From CAZTVF01 sp964616985 (lineage in GTDB: Bacteria > Planctomycetota > Phycisphaerae > SM23-33), in the NCBI GenBank assembly GCA_964616985.1, contig CAZTVF010000125.1, positions 1-15,182 of the forward strand: a stretch of DNA of 15,182 nt, given 5' to 3'. The notes under the pieces are model-generated. The model made no database searches and had not been told where the DNA came from. It worked only from the letters and a program-made list of their open reading frames with translations. This document shows, one piece after another, positions 1 to 6,993 of the stretch (its first letter is position 1; every line of letters begins with the position of its first letter). The position numbers were made by a program, and so were the translations under genes.

Positions 1-1529
1 TGGCCGAGGTGCTCGGCTCGGCCGTGGGCCTCGACCTGCTCACGGGCATCCCGCTGGTCTATGGCGTGTTGATCACCGGGTTCGACGTGCTGATCCTGCT
101 GATGATCCAGAAGGCCGGCATCCGCAAAATGGAAGGCTTCATCATCCTGCTGATCGCCACGATCGGCATGTGCTTCATCGTCGAACTGTTCCTGTGCGAG
201 CCCTCGCTGGGCGGCATCGCCGGCGGGCTGGTGCCCAGTCCGCTCTCGGGCGAGGCGCTGTACATCGCCATCGGCATCATCGGCGCCACCGTCATGCCCC
301 ACAATCTCTACCTGCACTCGTCGCTGGTGCAAAGCCGCGACGTCACCCGCAGCACGCTCAGCGTCGTGCAGGCGTGCAAGTACAACCTCATCGACTCGCT
401 GGTGGCGATGAACTGCGCGTTCTTCGTCAACGCCGCCATCCTCATCGTCGCCGCGGCCACGTTCTACCGCATCGGCCACCCCGTCACCGAACTGCAGGAG
501 GCGCACAAGCTGCTAGGCCACGTCCTGGGCCCCGTCGCGCCGGTGGCCTTCGCCATGGCCCTGCTGTGCGCGGGGCAGAGCTCCACCGTCACCGGAACGC
601 TGGCCGGGCAGATCACGATGGAGGGCTTCCTGCACTTCCGGATGCGGGCCTGGCTGCGGCGGCTGCTGACGCGGTCGCTGGCGATCATCCCCGCCGTCAT
701 CGTCATCAGCATCATGGGCGACCGCGGCGTGTACAAGCTGCTGATCTTCAGCCAGGTCGTGCTGAGCCTGCAACTACCCTTCGCCATCGTGCCGCTGATC
801 AAGTTCACCTCCAGCCGCGTCAAGATGGGGCCCTTCGCCAGCCGCACCTGGGTGAAGGTGCTCGCGTGGGCGGCCGCGGCGATGATCATCACGCTGAACG
901 TCAAGCTGGTGTTCGAGGAGATCGTCGACTGGTCCGGCACGGGGCTGGTGGGCAAGATCGGGGCGCTGGTGTCGGCCCCGGCGGCCGCGGGGCTGCTGGC
1001 CCTGCTGGTGTGGATGATCGTGCGTCGCGAGCGGGCCGTGGCGGTCGGCCCGCGGGTGTCGGCCCAGGAAGTGGCCGACGAGGCGAAGGGCATGCAGAAG
1101 GAATTCAAGCGGATCGGCGTGGCCCTGGAGGCCGGGCCGGGCGATTCGCCCATGCTGGCTGAGGCCATCTCGCTGGCCCGCCTGCACAAGGCCGACCTCG
1201 TGCTTCTTCACGTCGTCGAGGGCGTCGGCGGGCAGTGGTACGGGCCGCAGACCGGCGACCTCGAAAGCCGCCGCGACGAGGAATATCTCCAGGGCCTGGC
1301 CGACCGGCTGCGGCAGGACCTCAAGGACGGCGGCGTGGGCAAGATCATCCCCGTCCTGGGCTACGGCGACGTCTCGCACCAGATCGGCCGCCTCGTCCTC
1401 GACCACGAAATCGACCTCCTCGTCGTCGGCGGCCACGGGCACCGCGGCCTGGGCGACGTCGTCCACGGCCAGACCATCTCCTCCGTGCGGCACAATCTCA
1501 ACATCCCCATCTTCGCGGTCAGAAGATAA
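1..1529 (+). CDS. NRAMP-family divalent metal (Mn2+/Fe2+) transporter with C-terminal UspA domain, 5' end outside the window
   Basis: The first complete codon is at base 3; the reading frame is open at the window edge, so the start and the first helices (including the TM1 metal-binding DPGN loop) lie upstream. About 508 residues are visible. The opening AEVLGSAVGLDLLTGIPL matches the conserved TM3 region of NRAMP proteins, and MPHNLYLHSSLVQSR (around bases 295-340) is the TM6 metal-binding signature. Several further hydrophobic helices run to about base 1025. From about base 1100 (FKRIGVALE...) the chain becomes a soluble universal stress protein domain of roughly 140 residues. It has an ATP-loop-like motif GGHG-x9-GQT, close to the UspA G-x2-G-x9-G(S/T) pattern but with Gln in the Ser/Thr position. 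By family, the membrane part is a proton-coupled Mn/Fe importer. A regulatory role for the UspA part, through nucleotide binding at the cytoplasmic face, is inference. The fusion leaves no room for a frameshift error: the frame is continuous through the junction. Confidence 0.9.
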   Translation, partial: AEVLGSAVGLDLLTGIPLVYGVLITGFDVLILLMIQKAGIRKMEGFIILLIATIGMCFIVELFLCEPSLGGIAGGLVPSPLSGEALYIAIGIIGATVMPHNLYLHSSLVQSRDVTRSTLSVVQACKYNLIDSLVAMNCAFFVNAAILIVAAATFYRIGHPVTELQEAHKLLGHVLGPVAPVAFAMALLCAGQSSTVTGTLAGQITMEGFLHFRMRAWLRRLLTRSLAIIPAVIVISIMGDRGVYKLLIFSQVVLSLQLPFAIVPLIKFTSSRVKMGPFASRTWVKVLAWAAAAMIITLNVKLVFEEIVDWSGTGLVGKIGALVSAPAAAGLLALLVWMIVRRERAVAVGPRVSAQEVADEAKGMQKEFKRIGVALEAGPGDSPMLAEAISLARLHKADLVLLHVVEGVGGQWYGPQTGDLESRRDEEYLQGLADRLRQDLKDGGVGKIIPVLGYGDVSHQIGRLVLDHEIDLLVVGGHGHRGLGDVVHGQTISSVRHNLNIPIFAVRR

Positions 1530-1570
1530 GGTCTCACCACAAAGGTCACAAAGAATGCAGAGGGGGGAAC

Positions 1571-1596
1571 CGCGAGGAACCGCTTGCGGTTTCGCG
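1571..1596. repeat. Short hairpin after the NRAMP-UspA gene
   Basis: The arms CGCGA/AACCGC and GCGGTT/TCGCG pair around a two-base loop, with a two-base bulge. It lies 42 bp after the transporter stop. Only a weak T-rich stretch (GGTTTTC) follows about 5 bp later, so a terminator role is possible but unconvincing. It may simply be part of the repeat-filled gap. Confidence 0.4.
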
Positions 1597-1600
1597 CACG

Positions 1601-1825
1601 GTTTTCAGCCCGAAGGGCTGGGATTCTATAGCCCAGGGCGAGCAGCAGCGACGCCCTGGGTCTGCCGATATCGACACGACAAGCTCTGAAGGAGCGCAAT
1701 AGGGAATTGTGAAACAATCCAACCGTGGGTATTGCGCCCTTGCAGGGCTTGGAATTCGCACTCGCCCGCTAACCCAGGGCTTCGCCCTGGGCTTCAGGAT
1801 GCCAGCCTTTCAGGCTGAAGAACGG
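1601..1825. repeat. Two palindromic repeat units in inverted orientation (REP/BIME-like)
   Basis: Unit 1 (about 1603-1704) contains the hairpin CAGCCC-GAA-GGGCTG, then the arms CCCAGGGCG/CGCCCTGGG, then AAGCTCTGAAGGAGCGCAAT. Unit 2 (about 1727-1822), read on the minus strand, repeats the same order: CAGCCTGAAAGGCTG, then CCCAGGGCGAAGCCCTGGG, then AAGCCCTGCAAGGGCGCAAT. The units meet at a small hairpin (GGAATTGT/ACAATCC, 1703-1720), so the whole block is one large imperfect inverted repeat. I see no coding capacity for a transposase. It fills most of the 390-bp gap between the transporter and the ceramidase-like gene (1530-1921). The remainder holds short AC/AG-rich tracts at each edge (1539-1564 and 1862-1900) and no gene. 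Confidence 0.75.
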
Positions 1826-1921
1826 CGCCGCGGCTCGACAGGTGGCGCCGCTCGCCGTTGCCTTCTCTTTGCACTCTGGGGCTCTCTATGCTCTTTGTTT
1901 ACGCCCTATCCATTGACGGAT

Positions 1922-3247
1922 CTAAACGTTTCCCGCCAGCGCGACGAGTTCCTTCACCAGTTCACCATGGATGTCGGTGTAGGGCAACTGGCCGACCATG
2001 ATGGGCACCTGCTGTGCGGCGTAGCCGCCCTTGGCGGCCATCGTGCGGTCGGTGGCGTAGGAGGCGACGTCGTTGGTCAGGCCCATCACCAGCGTCATCG
2101 GCGGGGTGGCGGCGACGACATCCTCCTTGATCGCCCGGAAGATCTCGAAGGGCGTCCCCAGAAGCCGAAGCGGGCCCACGCGGAAGGCCTGCAGCTCGGC
2201 CGGCTCGCTCAGAGGCTGCCCGGCCTCCATCCTGGCGATCAAGCGTCGCAGCGTCGTCGCATACACGGCCGCCATTCGGACTTCGAATTTCGCGTCGCTG
2301 GCGTCGGGGGCGTGCAGGATGGCCTCCTTCTCAAGAAGCCACTTGCGAAGCTCCTCGATCTTCAGCGGTACGCGGGAGAAGGCCACGAGCTTTGCGGCCG
2401 AGCCGATCTCGTCGGCCGCCATGGGCGCCGCGGCGGCCAGGGCCGACCGCACCGCGCGGGTGTATCGCGCGGAGATCACGTCCAGCGCCAGCAGCGAATC
2501 CTGCTCGCTCTTGTGCACGACGCAGGTGTTCACGTCGCCCTGGGCGCCCTGCAGGAAGAGCCCCACCGCTCCGCCGAACTCGCTTTCAAGCAGGTTGGTG
2601 GCCACGCCCGCGTAGTCGCCGTGAATGTATCGCGTCTGCTCGCAGCAGACCACGGGGTGGCAGCCGAAGTAGCTGAGGAAGCCGATCACCTTCCCGCCCG
2701 CCTCGGCCTTGAGCACGTGGCAGACGGTGTCGGTCAGTTCGGGCTTCTTCGGCCGCCAGTCTTCGCGCAGCACGTCAGCCAGCGGCGGGCAGGCGTCTTC
2801 ATATTCGCGATTGACCGCGATGCCCTCGCACGGGCCGCGGCCATAGCTCAGCGTGGCCGGCACGAGGCCTTCGATCGCCTTGATGGCCGCCTGCGAGATC
2901 CGCTGCGGCAGGATCTCCATGTACGGCGCGTCGGGGTCGCCCCAGCCCACGAGGTTGCAGGTGGTGGGCCCGCTGTGGGTGTGCGTGCAGTGAACCATCA
3001 CGTCCTGCGGCGCGAGGCCCGAGGCGGCGCCGATGAGCTCGCGCACGCGGCGCGTGACGGCGGTGCTGACGCCGACGAGGTCGCAGCTGATCAGGACGAG
3101 CCGGCGGCCGCCCTGCTCCATCGCCATCGCCCGCGCCCACAGGCGGTCGCGGACGAACACGGAGTGTCTGTTGATGAACGGCCCGAACCCGCACAGTTCC
3201 ACGCCGACTCGCGGCGTGATGTCGATCTTCGCAAAACCCAGTTTCAT
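1922..3247 (-). CDS. Ceramidase-family (neutral/alkaline ceramidase N-terminal domain-like) amidohydrolase, no signal peptide
   Basis: 441 residues starting MKLGFAKIDITP, with a good ribosome site (AAGGAG, 7 nt before the ATG). The FAKIDITP opening, the CTHTHSGP motif (residues 87-94, likely zinc ligands His89/His91), GCHPV (196-199, His197) and LQGAQGDVN (232-240) follow the pattern of the neutral ceramidase N-terminal domain (PF04734). GTPFEIF (365-370) offers a candidate acidic metal ligand, Glu368. True secreted ceramidases are longer (about 650 residues or more), with a signal peptide and a C-terminal Ig-like domain. This protein has neither, so it is probably cytoplasmic and its substrate is unknown; hydrolysis of another amide bond is as likely as ceramide cleavage. 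Its start overlaps the stop of the upstream AraC-family gene (ATGA, 3244-3247), implying co-transcription and coupled translation. An upstream in-frame extension exists but only runs antisense-frame through the regulator gene, so it was rejected. Confidence 0.85.
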   Translation of the reverse strand: MKLGFAKIDITPRVGVELCGFGPFINRHSVFVRDRLWARAMAMEQGGRRLVLISCDLVGVSTAVTRRVRELIGAASGLAPQDVMVHCTHTHSGPTTCNLVGWGDPDAPYMEILPQRISQAAIKAIEGLVPATLSYGRGPCEGIAVNREYEDACPPLADVLREDWRPKKPELTDTVCHVLKAEAGGKVIGFLSYFGCHPVVCCEQTRYIHGDYAGVATNLLESEFGGAVGLFLQGAQGDVNTCVVHKSEQDSLLALDVISARYTRAVRSALAAAAPMAADEIGSAAKLVAFSRVPLKIEELRKWLLEKEAILHAPDASDAKFEVRMAAVYATTLRRLIARMEAGQPLSEPAELQAFRVGPLRLLGTPFEIFRAIKEDVVAATPPMTLVMGLTNDVASYATDRTMAAKGGYAAQQVPIMVGQLPYTDIHGELVKELVALAGNV

Positions 3248-4272
3248 GCTCGCTCCTTTTCGCCTGCCGCCGCATCCTCGCGTGCGGCCCCAATAGTGGC
3301 GCGGGCGTTTCGCCCGCCAGTCGCGAGGGCATCTTGCCCTCGCAGATCCAAACCCGCGTCCTCGCGTGCGGCCCGGGGCGACGTGCCATAATAACTGCGA
3401 AACGCCCGGCTGAAGTACAGGGGATCGGTAAAGCCCACCCGCAGGGCGATCTGCTTGACCTGCAGGTCGGAGTTGCGGCACAGTTCCAGCGCCGTCTCCA
3501 TGCGGCGGCGGTTGAGGTACGCGTGGACGGCTTCGCCCGTCCAGCGGCGGAAGATGCTGTTGAGGTAGTTGGGCGTCAGGTGGAACAGCTCGGCCAGCGA
3601 CTCCAGCGTCAGCGGCTGGTCCAGACGGGTGTCGAGCACGGCCTTGAACTGGCGGAGCAGTTCCAGGCGCCGGTCGGCGGCCGCGGGCCTGTCGGGCGTG
3701 AGGAAGCCCTGCCACGTCAGCTCGCCCAGGGCCTCGGCCAGCATCGACAGCAGCAAGGCGCCCAGGGCATCGGTCGCGCGGCGGTGGGCGCGGGGGCCGA
3801 TGCTGGCCAGGAGGTCGGCCAGCTGGCGCGCGGCATGCGGCGGCGCCGGATGGTGCCACGGCGGCAGCCAGCGGCCTTTGTGCCGGCTCGAAAGCACGAG
3901 GGACGCCTGCGAGGCCGACGTGGCCAGCACCCAGACGACGTCGTACTCATCGGCGCTGCGGCAGACGCCCTCGCAGTGCGGCTGGCCGCTCTCGATGACG
4001 ACCATCGTGGGGCGGTCCATCGGCAGGACCCGCTCGCCCAGTCGCAGCGCCGCCCGCCCGCGGACCAGCAGGCAGATCTCCACGAACGAGTGCTCGCCCA
4101 TGCCCAGGGGGAAGGGCGTGAAGGCGCGGGCCGAGTGGCGGCGGATGCCTGCGCGTGCGGCGAGATCGCTGGTGAAAAGCACCTCCGCGCCGCCGCAGGC
4201 AAGGGCGGCGATGGCCGCGCGCAGCACGTCGGGGCGGATGCCGGCGGCGGCGATGTCCTTGCGATCGGCCAT
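3244..4272 (-). CDS. AraC-family transcriptional regulator with repeat-derived C-terminal tail
   Basis: 342 residues from the ATG at 4272. A TTG start at 4308 would add 12 residues; no strong ribosome site decides between them. Residues about 45-105 resemble the AraC cupin sensing domain (the stretch ending LPMDRPTMVVIESGQPH is typical). The C-terminal double helix-turn-helix spans about 219-303: LTLESLAELFHLTPNYLNSIF, then the family signature GFTDPLYFSRAFRSYYGTSP (280-299). The protein would normally end soon after this. Instead, residues about 301-334 carry the duplicated peptide AAREDA 28 residues apart, encoded by a REP-like insertion. The gene precedes and overlaps the ceramidase-family gene, so it probably controls that gene, and possibly the divergent aminotransferase whose promoter shares the 4273-4428 interval. 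The effector is unknown; sugars are common ligands for this family. Confidence 0.9.
   Translation of the reverse strand: MADRKDIAAAGIRPDVLRAAIAALACGGAEVLFTSDLAARAGIRRHSARAFTPFPLGMGEHSFVEICLLVRGRAALRLGERVLPMDRPTMVVIESGQPHCEGVCRSADEYDVVWVLATSASQASLVLSSRHKGRWLPPWHHPAPPHAARQLADLLASIGPRAHRRATDALGALLLSMLAEALGELTWQGFLTPDRPAAADRRLELLRQFKAVLDTRLDQPLTLESLAELFHLTPNYLNSIFRRWTGEAVHAYLNRRRMETALELCRNSDLQVKQIALRVGFTDPLYFSRAFRSYYGTSPRAAREDAGLDLRGQDALATGGRNARATIGAAREDAAAGEKERA
3271..3374. repeat. REP-like insertion flanked by a 20-bp direct repeat inside the AraC gene
   Basis: CGC(A/G)TCCTCGCGTGCGGCCC occurs at 3271-3290 and again at 3355-3374 with 19 of 20 bases identical. Between the copies (3291-3354) are two hairpins: GGCGGGCGAAACGCCCGC (on the minus strand, about 3300-3319) and GCGAGGGC-atctt-GCCCTCGC (3323-3342). 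One copy plus the interval equals 84 bp, exactly 28 codons, so the regulator's frame is kept. The geometry looks like insertion of a short palindromic element with duplication of the target, or a slippage duplication. Confidence 0.75.
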
Positions 4273-4369
4273 GGCGGTATTGTCCGGCGCGGGCGAGGGC
4301 GGGGGCAATGGGAATCCGCCGGCGCGTTGTTAAATCCATGTCATTGCGCATGCCCGGGTCGCCGGCGGC

Positions 4370-4379
4370 CGATAGAGTG
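4370..4379 (+). promoter_or_regulatory. CGATAGAGTG box upstream of the aminotransferase gene
   Basis: This 10-bp sequence lies 50 bp before the aminotransferase start. The identical 10-mer occurs at 11105-11114, 27 bp before rsmA. Both are in the same orientation relative to the gene, and GATAGA resembles a -10 hexamer. No convincing -35 box with standard spacing accompanies either copy, so this is a tentative promoter element. Confidence 0.25.
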
Positions 4380-4428
4380 GCGTGCACGGCGGGAGAAGTT
4401 CCAGCCCTGCCGACGAAAGGAACTGATC

Positions 4429-5667
4429 ATGGCCGCAGCAACCGGCAGCGAACCTCTGGCCCTCCTGGGCGGCAAGCCCGTGACCTCTCCCCTGGCGACT
4501 CCCGCCTGGCCGCCCGTGTCGGCCGCCACGGGGCAGAAGCTCGCGCAGGCGTACCTGGGCGGCAACTGGTCGTTCAACGGCCCGGCCGAGCAGGAATTCT
4601 CGCAGGCGTTCGCCGCCTTCCAGGACGCGCGGCACGGCATCTTCATGGCCAACGGGACGGTGACGCTGCAGTGCGCCTTGGCCGCGTGCGGCGTGGGCGA
4701 GGGCGACGAGGTGATCGTGCCCGCGCTGACGTGGCTGGCCACCGCGATGGCCGCGCGCTACCTCCGCATCACGCCCGTATTCGTCGACATCGATCCGTCC
4801 ACGCTGTGCATGGACGCCGCGGCCTTCGAGGCCGCCATCACGCCGCGGACCAAGGCCGTCATCCCGGTGCATCTGTACGGCGGCTCGCCGGACATGGACG
4901 CGGTCGTTGCCATCGCGCGAAGGCACAAGCTGTACGTCATCGAGGACTGTGCGCACGGCCACGGCGGCAAGTGGGCGGGCAAGGGCTACGGCAGCCTGGG
5001 CGACATCGGCTCGTTCAGCTTCCAGCAGTCCAAGGCCATCGCCAGCGGCGAGGGCGGCCTGTGCGTCACCAACGACGACACGCTGGCCGAGAGGCTGTTC
5101 CGACTCAAGCACATCGGGTATGGCCCGGGCGAGCTGAAGGGTTCGTCGCGTGGCGGCCTGCCGGCGGACCTCGTCTGCCACAATTTTCGCGGCACGGAGT
5201 TCCAGGCGATCATCCTGCGCGACCAGCTGGCGGTCTTCGGCGAACGCATCGCGTTGTACAACGCCAACGCCGACCGCCTGGCCAGGCGACTCGCCGGGTG
5301 CAAGAACCTCCGCATGCAAAGTCGGGGCCGGCGGACCGACCGCCAGAGCTACTACGGGCTTGGGATCCTCTTCGGGAACGCCCTGGCGAAGGTGCCGCTG
5401 CCCAGGATAGCCGAGGCGGCGAGGGCGGAGGGTTTCGGCGCGCTGTACAACACGTACGGGCCGGTCTATCGCCACCCGCTGTGGAACCTGCCGGCCGGCG
5501 ACTTCCGTATCTCCGGCGGCGCCTGCCCCGTGGCCGAAGGGCTGGGCACGGCCAACACGGGCATCATCATGCACGCCTGGCTGGGCAGCGACGCCGGCGT
5601 CATCGACTGCCTCGGCGATATCCTGGCGAAGATCGACGCCAACGCGGAGTTGCTGGCGCAAGAGTAG
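4429..5667 (+). CDS. DegT/DnrJ/EryC1/StrS-family PLP-dependent sugar aminotransferase
   Basis: 412 residues. The start ATG is preceded by AAAGGA seven bases upstream; a longer in-frame opening back to 3334 only covers antisense sequence. The family features are in order: LALLGGKPV near the N-terminus, GTVTLQCAL (77-84, cofactor phosphate region), VIPALTWLATA (96-106), VIEDCAHGHGG (170-180, Asp173 for the pyridine nitrogen), and SFSFQQSKAIASGEGG (195-210) with Lys202 as the probable Schiff-base lysine. By family it transfers an amino group, usually from glutamate or glutamine, to a keto-sugar or keto-cyclitol. The LLGGKPV opening recalls the scyllo-inosose aminotransferase branch, but the substrate cannot be assigned. 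The SFQQSK form, with Gln where many relatives have SFH.SK, is a small variation. It is divergent from the AraC/ceramidase-family pair and has no same-strand partner in the window. Confidence 0.92.
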   Translation: MAAATGSEPLALLGGKPVTSPLATPAWPPVSAATGQKLAQAYLGGNWSFNGPAEQEFSQAFAAFQDARHGIFMANGTVTLQCALAACGVGEGDEVIVPALTWLATAMAARYLRITPVFVDIDPSTLCMDAAAFEAAITPRTKAVIPVHLYGGSPDMDAVVAIARRHKLYVIEDCAHGHGGKWAGKGYGSLGDIGSFSFQQSKAIASGEGGLCVTNDDTLAERLFRLKHIGYGPGELKGSSRGGLPADLVCHNFRGTEFQAIILRDQLAVFGERIALYNANADRLARRLAGCKNLRMQSRGRRTDRQSYYGLGILFGNALAKVPLPRIAEAARAEGFGALYNTYGPVYRHPLWNLPAGDFRISGGACPVAEGLGTANTGIIMHAWLGSDAGVIDCLGDILAKIDANAELLAQE

Positions 5668-5707
5668 ACGGGTGACGCCGTCTGCCTGAGGCGTGATCGA
5701 ACAGCGC

Positions 5708-5745
5708 AAAAAAGCGAGCGAAAGCGGTTCTCTTTGCGCGCTCGC
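5708..5745 (-). terminator. Rho-independent terminator of the lipoprotein gene
   Basis: On the minus strand GCGAGCG (5745-5739) pairs with CGCTCGC (5720-5714) across an 18-nt loop, followed directly by six T residues (5713-5708). It lies 40 nt past the lipoprotein stop codon. The stem and T-run belong to a longer repeated sequence also found at 6920-6940. Confidence 0.55.
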
Positions 5746-5784
5746 CGCATTACTGTTTACCGTTTACCGCTTCCTGCTTCCCGC

Positions 5785-6684
5785 CTACTTGCTCTTCATC
5801 CACCAGTTGCGGTACCAGGCGACGGCCTGCTTTTGCATCTCGGCGTCGTGGAGCCAGTTGGTGTAGTAGTCGAAGCCCTTGGGGCACTCGGTGATGGTGT
5901 GCAGCGCGGTGAGGATCTGGGCGTCGCTGAGGCGGTCGTCCATCTGGAGCATGTTCAGCAGACGGGGGACGGCCTGGCGGCACTTGAGGTCCGAAAGGAT
6001 CTGGATAACGGCCGGCTGAATCTTGTAGTGGTTCAGATTGGCCAGCAGGGCCGGCACGGCGGCCTCGCCGAGCGACTTGAGCTTCGTCATCGGCTGGCTA
6101 TAGTTCACCTGCGTCCAGGCGGGCCGGCGGCTGATGAAGTCGCGGGCCGGGGCGGCCATCAATTCGTTGAGGGCGTCGGCCACGGGCTTGGGCGTGTCGG
6201 CCGGGATGACCAGCGGCTGGGGCGCGCACTGGAGGAGAAGGTCGCTGGTGGATACGTAGATGCGGCGCTTGGGCCCGCCCTCGCCTTGGCAGCGGTACTG
6301 CACGGCCCAGGAACCGGTGGCGGACATGTGGACCTGTCCCTGGCGGTCGGTGAGGCGGATGTCGACGATCTCGCCGGGCATGACATCCTCGCCGGCGACG
6401 GCCTGTGTCACCGGCCGGGGCTTCCACGACAACTCGTCATTATCCGTCATCTTGCGGACGATGACGGTGCCGCCCTCTTCCGTCAGCGGCATGGGAGCGG
6501 CCTTGAGTCCGGCGTTGGTGACGATGAGCGTGAGCTCCAGCGGCTCGTACTCGTAATAGACGTCCTTGAGCGCCCGCAGGCGGTAGACCAGGCCCTCGGG
6601 CTCGTAAGAGGCAGAACTCGTCGGGGTACAACCCGCCGCCGTCACCAGCAGGCCAAGGGCCGCCAAAAGAACGGTGCGATTCAT
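5785..6684 (-). CDS. Putative lipoprotein with HEAT-like C-terminal repeats
   Basis: 299 residues from the ATG at 6684, chosen over the ATG two codons upstream (6690) because the GGAG ribosome site sits 7 nt before it but only 1 nt before the other. The N-terminus MNRTVLLAALGLLVTAAGC is a lipoprotein signal peptide with lipobox AAGC, so Cys19 should be lipidated and the protein envelope-anchored. Residues about 25-150 are beta-rich, resembling an immunoglobulin-like or BsuPI-type fold (YEPLELTLIVTNAG...). Residues about 200-268 contain alternating helices such as LGEAAVPALLANLNHYKIQPAVIQILSDLKC split over a few turns, typical of HEAT repeats. The tail is rich in Trp and Tyr. I do not recognise a named family. 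It stands alone between two repeat hairpins and has its own terminator, so it is probably a single-gene unit. Its function is unknown; a protein-binding role is suggested only by the HEAT-like part. Confidence 0.8.
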   Translation of the reverse strand: MNRTVLLAALGLLVTAAGCTPTSSASYEPEGLVYRLRALKDVYYEYEPLELTLIVTNAGLKAAPMPLTEEGGTVIVRKMTDNDELSWKPRPVTQAVAGEDVMPGEIVDIRLTDRQGQVHMSATGSWAVQYRCQGEGGPKRRIYVSTSDLLLQCAPQPLVIPADTPKPVADALNELMAAPARDFISRRPAWTQVNYSQPMTKLKSLGEAAVPALLANLNHYKIQPAVIQILSDLKCRQAVPRLLNMLQMDDRLSDAQILTALHTITECPKGFDYYTNWLHDAEMQKQAVAWYRNWWMKSK

Positions 6685-6784
6685 GATCATGCTCCATCAA
6701 AAACAGCTGTCATCCGTGCAACCAGAACACGCGCAAGCGCGATCGCGGCGCCGCCCGCGCGTGCCACAACCAACAACGAACCAT

Positions 6785-6812
6785 ATGGTATCATCGGCCA
6801 GACCGCCTGCAA
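6785..6812 (-). promoter_or_regulatory. Possible promoter of the lipoprotein gene
   Basis: On the minus strand TTGCAG (6812-6807) and TACCAT (6790-6785) are separated by 16 bp, a weak sigma-70-like pair about 100 bp before the start. The rest of the 309-bp gap between lipoprotein and cyclase genes (6685-6993) holds the hairpin repeat at 6881-6939 and no gene that I can support. Confidence 0.25.
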
Positions 6813-6880
6813 TGCTAAACGGAAATCCCCGCTTTGAGTTGCACGGATAGGAAGACACGGGGAATCCACGGGGCGGCTAT

Positions 6881-6939
6881 CGCTCGCTTTTCAGCGCTGT
6901 TTGCTCGCGCGGGGAGCGGACAGCGCTAAAAAGCGAGCG
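6881..6939. repeat. Long hairpin repeat (20-bp arms) between cyclase and lipoprotein genes
   Basis: CGCTCGCTTTTCAGCGCTGT (6881-6900) is the reverse complement of ACAGCGCTAAAAAGCGAGCG (6920-6939) at 19 of 20 positions, with a 19-nt loop. The right arm recurs at 5701-5721 with one mismatch. It lies 55 nt past the cyclase stop. On the minus strand no T-run follows the full hairpin, so it is a repeat that could impede transcription or protect mRNA ends rather than a classic terminator. Confidence 0.75.
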
Positions 6940-6993
6940 ACTTCGGGGGTTGCCCTATGCAAGGCGATTCCGGTGCCATTTGAAGCAAACCTG

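Noticed and set aside
1709..3391. Plus-strand open frame of 560 residues antisense to the ceramidase-family gene
   Set aside because: It begins inside the palindromic repeats, is compositionally biased, and lies opposite a gene with clear catalytic motifs and a good ribosome site.
3248..3859. N-terminal extension of the ceramidase-family gene in the same frame
   Set aside because: The extension runs through the AraC coding region in another frame and is Pro/Arg-rich; the ATG at 3247 has an AAGGAG site and the family's usual FAKIDITP opening.
5671..5698. Small hairpin (ACGCC...GGCGT) after the aminotransferase stop as a terminator
   Set aside because: The stem is only about 5 bp and no T-run follows.
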